Source: Pedobacter westerhofensis
GTDB lineage: Bacteria; Bacteroidota; Bacteroidia; Sphingobacteriales; Sphingobacteriaceae
Direction: 5' to 3'
Assembly (NCBI RefSeq): GCF_900182595.1
Contig: NZ_FXTN01000010.1
Coordinates: forward strand, 62,001 to 126,000
Length of the DNA stretch: 64,000 nt
How positions within the stretch are numbered: position 1 is the stretch's first letter; each line of letters begins with the position of its first letter. Both the position numbers and the translations under genes were made by a program. Shown one piece after another: positions 41,826 through 50,702 of the stretch. A model generated the notes under the pieces. It was given only the letters and a program-made list of their open reading frames with translations. It was not told the DNA's origin and did no database searches.

Positions 41826-44800
41826 AACAAGCCCAGCTGCCCTGTATCATCAATATCTATGTCATCGGGGTTAGTGATCTCCAGCGTGATATCCCTTTTA
41901 GGTTTAGCTTCTTTTGTCACTTTACTCTTTGAATCATCAGTCTTTTTCTGTTTTGCTGCAGGCTTTGCTTCCGGGGCCACAACTACCGGCTGAGGAGCAA
42001 CCTCTTTAACCGGCTCTTCTTCCGCTACAAATTCAATACCGCCAAGTGCTTCTGTTGCTACAGATTGATCTTCGGTTTTCTCTGCTTCATCGTCCGCTCC
42101 GTCCTCAGCATCCCCGGTTTCATCATCATCAGCACTTTCGCTCATAAATGAATTTTCGGATGTCCCCGTATTTGCAGCAGTATCATCAGCCGCCCCCTCC
42201 TGAATATCCCCGGTTTCATCATCATCAGCATTTCCGCTTACAAGAGAATCTTCGGATGCTTCATTATTTTCAGCTGCATCTTCTGAACTTTCTGCTGTAG
42301 CAGTATCTTCAGTCAGGCTTTCTTCAAGTCCGGGCTCAATCTCTTCATTGTTGCTGATCCTGATTTCCTTTACATCATGCTGCGTTAACCGGTTTCCGTT
42401 CGCCCTGATTCCTTTCACATCTATAAATTCTGAAAGCACAATCTCAATCGTTTCAGGGATCTGGGTTTTACCTTTTAGCACATCAACTGTAAGCAGGGCC
42501 GCAGGATTACTGGTCAGGTATAAGAACTTAGAGCCTGTTTCTTCAGAGATCAGCGTTTGCTTCCTGCCTACAGCAATAGGCTCAATGACAAAACGCTTGA
42601 TGAAATAGTTTTTGGCTTTACCTTCAAACTGCACAACAGCAAAAGGTTTTTCGGGATCAAACTTCTGGATCAGCAGCAGGTCGGCATCAAAGTGATTGCT
42701 CAGTTCAAAAGAGCTCAGCTCGTACCAGCCTTCCTTATGTACCTGCAGGATCTTGTCATCACCATCAAACTCGCCCAGATATTTGCCCCTGCCATCCACA
42801 TTCAGTCTTCGCAGCAAGTCGTCATACCATATTTTCAGGCCAGACAAAGTAGAAACTCCCTTGCTTTTAAATAAGATCCGTTTCACCGGATATTTGGAAA
42901 CTATATTTCCCTGTGATGCCCTGCCTTTAATCGCAATATCAGCAAAGTCTACATCAAACTGTAGTTTCTTCAACTTGGTATGCGGCTTAAGCATCACGGT
43001 AATTATTTCTGCCTCCCCATTTGGGTTAGGTGTAAAGTACAGGATCTTAGAGCCCTTGCTTCCTTTTGTTAAATCATATTCCTTATCACGGGTAACACCC
43101 ATGACAGCGAAACGCTTGATGTAGGAAACGCCGCTTGCCCCGTCTTTGTAGATCAGGTTATATATCGTACGCTCATCTCCTTTTTTAAACACATGTGCAT
43201 AAATGATACCCTTCCCTACAAAAGTTTTATCAGCAACTTTAGTGATGATACATTTTCCGTCTTCCCTGAAAACAATGATCTCGTCCAGGTCAGAGCAGTC
43301 GGCCACAAACTCATCCTTTTTCAGTCCTGTACCGATAAAACCATCCTCACGGTTCAGGTAAAGCTTCACATTTGCGAGTGCAACTTTAGAAGCCTCCACC
43401 CTGTCAAACAGCCTGATTTCCGTTTTACGTTCCCTGCCTTTACCATATCTGTCTTTCAAACGCTGGTACCAGGCAATCGCATAATCTGTCAGGTGCTTTA
43501 AATGGTTTTTAACCACTTTGATTTCATCCGCCAAAGCTTTCATCTGATCGTCCGCTTTCTTCACATCAAAACGGGTAATGCTGCTCATCGGTTTATCAAT
43601 CAGCTTCTTGAAATCCTCAGGCAGGATATCCCTGTATAACTGTTCCCTGAAAGGGGCGAATAAACCATTTAACACATTGACCACCATCTCAAAGTTATTT
43701 GAGTTTTCGTAGTCGGCATTTTTGTACATCCCCTCCTGGATAAAGATTTTCAGCAAAGAGCTAAAGAATATTTTCTCCTGAAGTTCATGCAGTTTGATTT
43801 CCAGTTCCTGTTTCAGCAGGTCTTTGGTGTTCTGCGTATTCTGCATCAGAATATCGTTCACACTCAAAAACTGCGGTTTATCATCCTTGATGATACAAGT
43901 ATTTGGAGAGATGGATACTTCGCAGGAAGTAAAAGCGTAGAGTGCGTCAATAGTAACATCCGGTGAAATACCCGGTGCAAGCTGGATCACGATCTCTACA
44001 TTCGCTGCAGTATTATCTTCAATTTTTTTGATTTTGATTTTGCCCTTGTCATTGGCAGAGAGAATACTGTCAATGACAGAACCTGTTGTTGTACTGTATG
44101 GTATCTCAGTAATTACCAGGGTCTTTTTATCCTTTTCAGTAATCTTTGCCCTTACACGCACCTTGCCCCCGCGCATCCCTTCGTTATACGCAGAGAAGTC
44201 GGCCATACCACCAGTAAAGAAATCCGGCAGGATATTGGGGCGATTGCCCTGGAGGATCTCGATAGAAGCATCCAGCAGTTCGTTAAAATTATGCGGCATC
44301 ACCTTGGTTGCCAAACCTACGGCAATACCCTCGGCGCCCTGTGCCAGCAGCAGAGGGAACTTTACAGGCAGCGTAAGCGGCTCATTGTTACGTCCGTCAT
44401 AACTGAGTTGCCAGATCGTCGTATCCGAGTTAAAAACCACCTCATTCGCAAACTTTGACAGACGGGCTTCGATATAACGCGGTGCAGCAGCACTGTCGCC
44501 CGTAACCGGATCTCCCCAGTTGCCCTGGCAATCAATCAGCAGGTCTTTCTGTCCAATCTGTACCATTGCATCCCCAATTGAAGCATCCCCATGCGGGTGA
44601 TACTTCATGGTATTTCCAATCACATTCGCAGCCTTGTTGAAACGCCCGTCGTCCATCTCTTTCAGCGAGTGCATAATTCTCCGCTGCACAGGTTTAAGTC
44701 CGTCGTTGATATGGGGCACTGCCCGGTCTAAAATTACATAAGATGCATAATCGAGGAACCAGTTTTCGTAAAGTCCGTTGATAGGGATTACGGTGTGTTT

Positions 44801-44839
44801 TGTCTCTTCGTTTATGTTATTATCTAATTCGTCGCTCAT
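41822..44839 (-). CDS. parC: DNA topoisomerase IV subunit A
   Basis: ParC breaks and rejoins DNA with ParE to separate replicated chromosomes. The 1005-residue protein has the winged-helix/tower domains with the catalytic tyrosine in AAPRYIEARL (Tyr122) and beta-propeller-like repeats in the C-terminal half. The quinolone-pocket block reads HPHGDASIGDAM, so the residue aligned with GyrA Ser83 is Ala86 while the acidic Asp90 is kept. The last ~170 residues are a very acidic low-complexity tail with an imperfect 32-residue repeat and a final GQLGLF. GyrA is an alternative label, but a parE-like gene lies 9 kb away and the sequence resembles Bacteroidota ParC. Confidence 0.88.
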   Translation of the reverse strand: MSDELDNNINEETKHTVIPINGLYENWFLDYASYVILDRAVPHINDGLKPVQRRIMHSLKEMDDGRFNKAANVIGNTMKYHPHGDASIGDAMVQIGQKDLLIDCQGNWGDPVTGDSAAAPRYIEARLSKFANEVVFNSDTTIWQLSYDGRNNEPLTLPVKFPLLLAQGAEGIAVGLATKVMPHNFNELLDASIEILQGNRPNILPDFFTGGMADFSAYNEGMRGGKVRVRAKITEKDKKTLVITEIPYSTTTGSVIDSILSANDKGKIKIKKIEDNTAANVEIVIQLAPGISPDVTIDALYAFTSCEVSISPNTCIIKDDKPQFLSVNDILMQNTQNTKDLLKQELEIKLHELQEKIFFSSLLKIFIQEGMYKNADYENSNNFEMVVNVLNGLFAPFREQLYRDILPEDFKKLIDKPMSSITRFDVKKADDQMKALADEIKVVKNHLKHLTDYAIAWYQRLKDRYGKGRERKTEIRLFDRVEASKVALANVKLYLNREDGFIGTGLKKDEFVADCSDLDEIIVFREDGKCIITKVADKTFVGKGIIYAHVFKKGDERTIYNLIYKDGASGVSYIKRFAVMGVTRDKEYDLTKGSKGSKILYFTPNPNGEAEIITVMLKPHTKLKKLQFDVDFADIAIKGRASQGNIVSKYPVKRILFKSKGVSTLSGLKIWYDDLLRRLNVDGRGKYLGEFDGDDKILQVHKEGWYELSSFELSNHFDADLLLIQKFDPEKPFAVVQFEGKAKNYFIKRFVIEPIAVGRKQTLISEETGSKFLYLTSNPAALLTVDVLKGKTQIPETIEIVLSEFIDVKGIRANGNRLTQHDVKEIRISNNEEIEPGLEESLTEDTATAESSEDAAENNEASEDSLVSGNADDDETGDIQEGAADDTAANTGTSENSFMSESADDDETGDAEDGADDEAEKTEDQSVATEALGGIEFVAEEEPVKEVAPQPVVVAPEAKPAAKQKKTDDSKSKVTKEAKPKRDITLEITNPDDIDIDDTGQLGLF
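42111..42258 (-). repeat. Imperfect 96-bp-period tandem repeat in the parC acidic tail
   Basis: Two copies of about 52 bp, at 42111-42162 and 42207-42258, share a 24-bp perfect core (TCCCCGGTTTCATCATCATC and four more bases). They encode the repeated ADDDETGD motif of the acidic ParC tail. The spacing of 96 bp equals 32 codons, so the repeat keeps frame and could vary in number between strains. Confidence 0.8.
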
Positions 44840-44937
44840 TAAGAAAGGATTTGTATGGTGTAAATATAAGTCATCCCATTATATTTTCAGAACACAATTT
44901 CCCAACAGTTGTCAATTGCGCTGTCTGTGATCAAAAA

Positions 44938-45435
44938 TCAGGAACTTGCCTCCAAACGCTCTTCTACAAATACAAATGGAAGCAGGTTTTTGACACCATT
45001 AACTTTCAGTATTTTGCCGTCGATACAGTAGAACAACACTTCAATTTCCTTGTCCTGTTTGCGTTCAAATTCTGCCATCACCTGCAAACATGAGCCGCAA
45101 CAGGTAACCGGCTGTTCGATCTTAAAATTATCGGTATGTGCAGTAACCACCATACGCTCGATTACTGCATTTGGATGGGCGGCTCCCACAGTAAACAGGG
45201 CTACACGTTCGGCGCATAATCCGGACGGATAAGCAACGTTTTCCTGGTTGCTGCCAGTCACAACAGTTCCATCCGCCAGCTGTACAGCAGTGGATACTTT
45301 AAAATTTGAGTAAGGTGAATATGAAGTAGCAAGTGCGGCTTCTGCCTTTTTACAGAGCGACTGGTCCGCTTCATTTAAGTCTGCGAACTGGTCGTAGGCT
45401 TCGTATGAAACAGAAAAATTTAGTTTATTTATCAT
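44938..45435 (-). CDS. cdd: Cytidine deaminase
   Basis: The 165-residue protein carries the zinc/catalytic signature CAERVAL (Cys-Ala-Glu) and CCGSCLQVM, and an N-terminal SYSPYSNFKVSTAVQLADG block, all typical of homotetrameric cytidine deaminase. It converts cytidine and deoxycytidine to uridine and deoxyuridine for pyrimidine salvage. A TAnnTTTG promoter lies upstream. It is 98 bases from the parC start and on the same strand. Confidence 0.95.
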   Translation of the reverse strand: MINKLNFSVSYEAYDQFADLNEADQSLCKKAEAALATSYSPYSNFKVSTAVQLADGTVVTGSNQENVAYPSGLCAERVALFTVGAAHPNAVIERMVVTAHTDNFKIEQPVTCCGSCLQVMAEFERKQDKEIEVLFYCIDGKILKVNGVKNLLPFVFVEERLEASS

Positions 45436-45477
45436 TGGGTAGATTTGGTAGCCGCCCTAAAAAGTAAAGCGGGGGAA

Positions 45478-45508
45478 CAAAGTTACGTTGTTAATCGGGA
45501 TTATTCAA
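45478..45508 (-). promoter_or_regulatory. Candidate cdd promoter
   Basis: On the minus strand 45485-45478 reads TAACTTTG, a full TAnnTTTG match, and TTG (45508-45506) lies 20 bases upstream. It is about 43 bases before the cdd ATG. The remainder of the 272-base gap to tamB (+) shows no other gene; a promoter for tamB must be here but I could not place it. Confidence 0.45.
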
Positions 45509-45707
45509 CAAAACCGTAATTATGTCCCAAATGCTATAAACCCATATAGCTATGAATGTAATACTCTCAAAATTTTGCATTATCTATCAAAATATAAAAT
45601 TCGTTAAACAAAATGACGGATCACTTGTAATATAAAGGAGTAAAACGGCCGGTGGCATGGTTTTAGCGATTGTCTCAAAAGTGTAATCTTTACCAAACAT
45701 ATATCAA

Positions 45708-48700
45708 TTGAATAAATACGTACGCAAAAGTCTTAAGGTCATTTTATGGGTAGTTGCCAGCATTATCATGCTTGTGATCCTTATTGCTGTGGCCCTGAAT
45801 ATTCCGGCAGTTCAGAACTTCGTGAAGGACAAAGCTATTAGCTATCTTAAAAACAAAACACATACTGAAGTTAGCCTGGAGAGCGTAAAGATTGCACTCC
45901 CTAAAGATGTAGTACTGAACAAATTTTATATGGAGGATAAAAAAGGAGATACATTATTGTACGCTCAGAAATTATCCGTCGATATCAGTCTTCTCAAATT
46001 ACTCAGTAATAAAGTAGAGATCAACAACATAGAGCTGGAGAAAATCAGGGCAAATGTGACAAGGATCAACCCGGATACCACATATAACTTCTCTTTCCTG
46101 ATAGATGCTTTCATGTCTGAACAGAAGAAACCGGATGCCGAAGTGGATAAAGATACTACTTCCACCATGAAGTTTTCAATCAACAAAATCAGTCTGAAAG
46201 ATATTGGGATCGTTTACAGGGATGACGTAGCTGGTAATGACGTCAGCGTGCGCCTTGGAGAATTCGAAACTAATATCAAAGATTTCGACATGGAACATCA
46301 GCACTATGTGATCAAAAATCTGTCCTTAAAAAACACCACTTTAAAATATCTGCAGCAGAAACCGCTTACAGCACTCACCAATCAGATACAAAAAAGTTTA
46401 GATACTGCACAGGCTCCGGCAGGAAAGCTACCACTTGTAGAAGTACAGGATGTGGCATTTAACAATGTAAAGATCAATTATGATGATATGCTGTCGGATA
46501 CCCGCGCAGATTTAAACATCAACGAACTGACATTAACGAAACTGTTCGCTGATCTGACCAAACTTGATATTAAACTCGATGATGCTACCCTAAACAAATC
46601 CGACATTCTCTTTGCGTTTAAACCTGCTACCCCGGTAAAAGGCGCCGCAACAGATACAGCAGCGGCAAAACCATCAGCGATGGCCGTATTGGTGAGCAAA
46701 CTGAACCTGGCTGATAACAATATACAGTTTGATAACCTGGCCGTAAAACCCCTTGCCAAAGGCATGGATTTTAACCACTTGAAGATTAAAGGGCTCGGAC
46801 TTGGTGCAGAAAACCTTTCTTACAGTGCTGCCGGTATCAAAGTAAACGTCAAAAACGGGGCTCTGAAAGAGAAAAGTGGATTTGAACTGAGCAAACTGCA
46901 GGGCGATGTGATCTATAACGACAAAATGGTAAAGCTTAGTAACCTTGTCTTCAAAACACCTAACACGAATATTGAAAACAATACAGAACTAAATTATACC
47001 TCGCTGGAGGACCTTACCAAACACCCGGAAAGGGTAAAACTATCTTTACAGGTTAAGAATACTACCCTCGGACTAAAAGATGCGACCTACTTCAGTGATG
47101 CCGTTCCTGCCAGCTACCGGAATGAGAAGATCAAAGTTACCGCCAATGTAAAAGGCTATATGAACAACCTTTCTATTCCGCAGTTACAGATCAGCGGTTT
47201 AAAAAGTACGCGGATCGATGTAAGCGGTACGGTAAAAGGCCTGCCTGATGCAAACAAGGCTTATCTGGATCTGAATATCAAAAGGTTCTCCATGACTAAG
47301 GGAGATCTGCTGGTGCTCATCCCCAGGAAGTCCCTCCCTGCCAACATTACACTGCCTAATTTCATCACCGCAAATGGTAAGTTCAAAGGCTCAATGACCA
47401 ACTTTAATACCGGGTTTAATATCAATACGGATATGGGCTCGGCAAAACTGCTGGCAACAATGAAGGGGCCAAAAGGAAAGGAAAGTTATACAGCAAATAT
47501 CGCCCTTAATAACTTTAACGTAGGCCGACTGATTAAAATGCAGCCTCAGCTGGGCAGGATCACTGTGAAAGCAAACGTAACCGGTACCGGCCTCGACGCA
47601 AAAACGGCCGCTGCAAAAATAAACGGACAGCTGATCAGCGCATATTACAACAAATACACCTACAGAAACCTGTTATTAAGCGGTACCTACGCTGCACAAA
47701 AACTGAATATCAAAAGCAGCATGGCCGACAGCAATGCCAACTTCAGCCTCACCGCTTTTGTAAATATGGCCGGTAAATATCCGGCTGTAAAAGCTGACCT
47801 GAACCTCAAACAGGTAGACCTGCAAAAACTTAATTTCAGTGCTACAGAATTCAGAATGGCTGGTGTAGTGAAAGCGGATATCAAAACTGCCGATGCCGAT
47901 TACCTTAACGGGGATGTCAGCATCCGGGGGCTTCAGCTGGTGAAAGAAGGACAAAAGATCAATGTGGATACAATCGATATACATTCAGAAGCCACAGCAA
48001 CAAATAACCTGTTAACGTTAAAATCAGAATTGCTTAGTGCCCGGGTGGATGGTAAATACCAGCTCACTAACTTAGCTGCGGCAATGACCAACCAGATCAA
48101 TAAATATTACAAGTTTGGTGTAGTCACCAGGGTTCCTGATCAGCGCTTCAGGTTTAGTGTAAAGATCTACAACCCAAAATTCATTAAAGACTTTGTACCT
48201 GCACTAACCACCTTCTCCCCTTCTTACATGAACGGGATCATCGATACGCAGAAAGACAGCTTAAAAATCAATGCCTGGTTCCCGCAGGTGGTTTATGGCG
48301 ATTATAAAGTAGACAGCACAAGACTAACCGTAGATAACTCAGACAACCGCCTTTTCTACAAACTTTTAGTGGGACATATCCAAAGCCCTTCTATTGCCTT
48401 ATACGGAACAGAACTCAGCGGGATAGTTTCAAATAACCTGTTAAATATCGATTTGATCCTGCGCGACAGAAAACTGAATGACAGATATGTACTGGGCGGT
48501 TCATTCAAATCCCTGGGCGAAGATTTCCAGTTCAAGTTTGATCCTAAAAGGATCCTGCTGGATTATGAAAGATGGTCAGTTTCACAGGACAACTATATAC
48601 AGTTTGGCAAGTCGGGTATCCTGGCTAACCAGTTTAACCTGAGCCAGGGATCACAACTCTTAAGTATCAACAGTGTAAATGCTACGCCTAACTCACCATT

Positions 48701-50702
48701 AAAGGTAGAGTTTAAGGACTTCAAAATAGAAACGCTGACCAAATTCGCAGAGCAGGACAGCGCGCTTGTTGGCGGACTGATCAATGGTACTGTAGATGTG
48801 AACGACCTGATGGGCAGCCCTAAGTTTACGGCAAACATGACGATAGACAGGCTCCGTTACCAAAAGGACCAGCTGGGAACGTTACGTGTTGCAGTAAATA
48901 ACAATACACCAAACGCCTACGAAACAAACATCGCCTTATCAGGTGTGCATGAGCTGAGACTGAACGGATTCTATTATACCAATGATCCTGCGAATGCACT
49001 CGATTTAACACTGAACGTAGATAAGATAGACCTGAAATCCCTTGAAAGTGTTTCTATGGGACAGATCAAAAACGGCTCAGGAACAATCACCGGTGCGCTG
49101 ACCGTAAAAGGTGCTATTGCTGCACCAAAAGTATTGGGAGATGTGAAATTTAACCAGGCAGCTTTTACGGCTACCTATGTGAATTCATATTTCAGGATGC
49201 CGAACGAGACCATCAGCTTTACACCGCAGGGAGTAAATTTCAACAACTTTACCGTAATCGATTCACTGAACAAAAAAGCAACCATCAGCGGCGGGATCCT
49301 CACCACAGACTATACCAACTTTAAGTTCAATATGGATATCAAAACACAGAGCTTCCGTGTGATGAATTCTACGGCCCTTGATAATGATATGATCTATGGA
49401 ACGGTATTCTTAACCAGTAATATTAAGGTGAGAGGAGATTTGAACCAGCCGGATGTGAATATGAATATCAAAGTAGAGAAGGGCACAAAATTCTTCTTTG
49501 CTTTGCCGGCAGATGATCCGTCGGTAATCGACCAGGAAGGTATCGTACAATTTATTGACGCCGATGCACCTCCGTTCAACGGACAGAAAGCATTGCATGC
49601 GGATAGTATCAGCAAAGCCCCTGTAAAAGGGATCAACCTCACAGCTAAACTGGAAGTAGATCCTGAAGCTGAGCTTAACGTGGTTGTAGACCCGGCCAAT
49701 GGCGATGCGCTGAAAGTTAAAGGTGATGCAGACCTGACGGCTACGATGGACCCAAGCGGGAAGATCAGCCTGACCGGACGTTATGAAATCAAAGACGGAT
49801 CTTATAATTTATCTGTTGGGCCATTAGGCAAAAAAGAATTTAAACTGGTTTCTGGAAGTACGATCGTATGGACAGGAGATCCGATGTCTGCAAATGTGAA
49901 TCTTACCGCATTGTATGAAGTAAACGCTGCACCAATAGACTTACTGGGTGATCCTACCCAAATTGAGGCCAAAACCAAACTGCCTTTCCAGGTTTACCTG
50001 ATGATGAAAGGAGAATTGCTGAAGCCTATCATATCGTTCAAACTTGACCTGCCGGAAAATGAACGCGGAGCATTAAGCGGACAGGTATATACCAAACTGC
50101 AGAATGTAAACAGAAACGAAAGCGAGCTGAACAAACAAGTGTTTGCCCTGCTGGCATTGGGCAGGTTTATTGCCAACAATCCTTTTGAAAGCCTTGCCGG
50201 CGGCGGTGGCGGTGTATCTACTCTTGCCAGATCAAGTGTGAGTAAATTACTGACCGAGCAGCTGAACAACCTTGCTTCAGACCTGATCAAAGGTGTGGAT
50301 ATTAATTTCGGTGTCAATTCGTCCGAAGATTATTCTACAGGATCACTGCAACAAAAAACTGACCTCGAAATCGGGGTATCAAAAAAACTGCTGAGCGATA
50401 GGTTAACCGTAACCGTGGGCAGCAGCTTCGGACTGGAAGGGCCGCAGGCTCCCGGACAAAGCTCTACAAATATTGCAGGGAATGTCAATGTGGAATACAC
50501 GCTATCAAAAGATGGCAAGTATCGCTTAAGGGCTTACAGACGTAACCAGAATGAAGGCGTGATCGAAGGCCAGATCATCGAAACCGGATTAGGATTTGCC
50601 CTGGTAGTGGATTATAATAAGTTTAGGGAGATCTTCCATAAAAGATCAAGAAGAATCAGAGAAAACCAAGAACAGAAGCCTACAAATGAAAAAACTAATT
50701 AA
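45708..50702 (+). CDS. tamB: TamB-family translocation and assembly protein
   Basis: A 1664-residue protein with an N-terminal signal anchor (LKVILWVVASIIMLVILIAVAL, about residues 9-30) and a very long beta-rich body of AsmA/TamB-like repeats; the last ~400 residues match the DUF490/TamB domain, including GRYEIKDGSYNLSVGPLGKKEFKL. TamB bridges the envelope and takes part in lipid transport or outer-membrane protein assembly. The start is TTG (MNKYVRKSL); no closer ATG keeps the signal anchor. The 17-base overlap with the lipidated Omp85 gene shows the two are a pair. Confidence 0.92.
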   Translation: MNKYVRKSLKVILWVVASIIMLVILIAVALNIPAVQNFVKDKAISYLKNKTHTEVSLESVKIALPKDVVLNKFYMEDKKGDTLLYAQKLSVDISLLKLLSNKVEINNIELEKIRANVTRINPDTTYNFSFLIDAFMSEQKKPDAEVDKDTTSTMKFSINKISLKDIGIVYRDDVAGNDVSVRLGEFETNIKDFDMEHQHYVIKNLSLKNTTLKYLQQKPLTALTNQIQKSLDTAQAPAGKLPLVEVQDVAFNNVKINYDDMLSDTRADLNINELTLTKLFADLTKLDIKLDDATLNKSDILFAFKPATPVKGAATDTAAAKPSAMAVLVSKLNLADNNIQFDNLAVKPLAKGMDFNHLKIKGLGLGAENLSYSAAGIKVNVKNGALKEKSGFELSKLQGDVIYNDKMVKLSNLVFKTPNTNIENNTELNYTSLEDLTKHPERVKLSLQVKNTTLGLKDATYFSDAVPASYRNEKIKVTANVKGYMNNLSIPQLQISGLKSTRIDVSGTVKGLPDANKAYLDLNIKRFSMTKGDLLVLIPRKSLPANITLPNFITANGKFKGSMTNFNTGFNINTDMGSAKLLATMKGPKGKESYTANIALNNFNVGRLIKMQPQLGRITVKANVTGTGLDAKTAAAKINGQLISAYYNKYTYRNLLLSGTYAAQKLNIKSSMADSNANFSLTAFVNMAGKYPAVKADLNLKQVDLQKLNFSATEFRMAGVVKADIKTADADYLNGDVSIRGLQLVKEGQKINVDTIDIHSEATATNNLLTLKSELLSARVDGKYQLTNLAAAMTNQINKYYKFGVVTRVPDQRFRFSVKIYNPKFIKDFVPALTTFSPSYMNGIIDTQKDSLKINAWFPQVVYGDYKVDSTRLTVDNSDNRLFYKLLVGHIQSPSIALYGTELSGIVSNNLLNIDLILRDRKLNDRYVLGGSFKSLGEDFQFKFDPKRILLDYERWSVSQDNYIQFGKSGILANQFNLSQGSQLLSINSVNATPNSPLKVEFKDFKIETLTKFAEQDSALVGGLINGTVDVNDLMGSPKFTANMTIDRLRYQKDQLGTLRVAVNNNTPNAYETNIALSGVHELRLNGFYYTNDPANALDLTLNVDKIDLKSLESVSMGQIKNGSGTITGALTVKGAIAAPKVLGDVKFNQAAFTATYVNSYFRMPNETISFTPQGVNFNNFTVIDSLNKKATISGGILTTDYTNFKFNMDIKTQSFRVMNSTALDNDMIYGTVFLTSNIKVRGDLNQPDVNMNIKVEKGTKFFFALPADDPSVIDQEGIVQFIDADAPPFNGQKALHADSISKAPVKGINLTAKLEVDPEAELNVVVDPANGDALKVKGDADLTATMDPSGKISLTGRYEIKDGSYNLSVGPLGKKEFKLVSGSTIVWTGDPMSANVNLTALYEVNAAPIDLLGDPTQIEAKTKLPFQVYLMMKGELLKPIISFKLDLPENERGALSGQVYTKLQNVNRNESELNKQVFALLALGRFIANNPFESLAGGGGGVSTLARSSVSKLLTEQLNNLASDLIKGVDINFGVNSSEDYSTGSLQQKTDLEIGVSKKLLSDRLTVTVGSSFGLEGPQAPGQSSTNIAGNVNVEYTLSKDGKYRLRAYRRNQNEGVIEGQIIETGLGFALVVDYNKFREIFHKRSRRIRENQEQKPTNEKTN

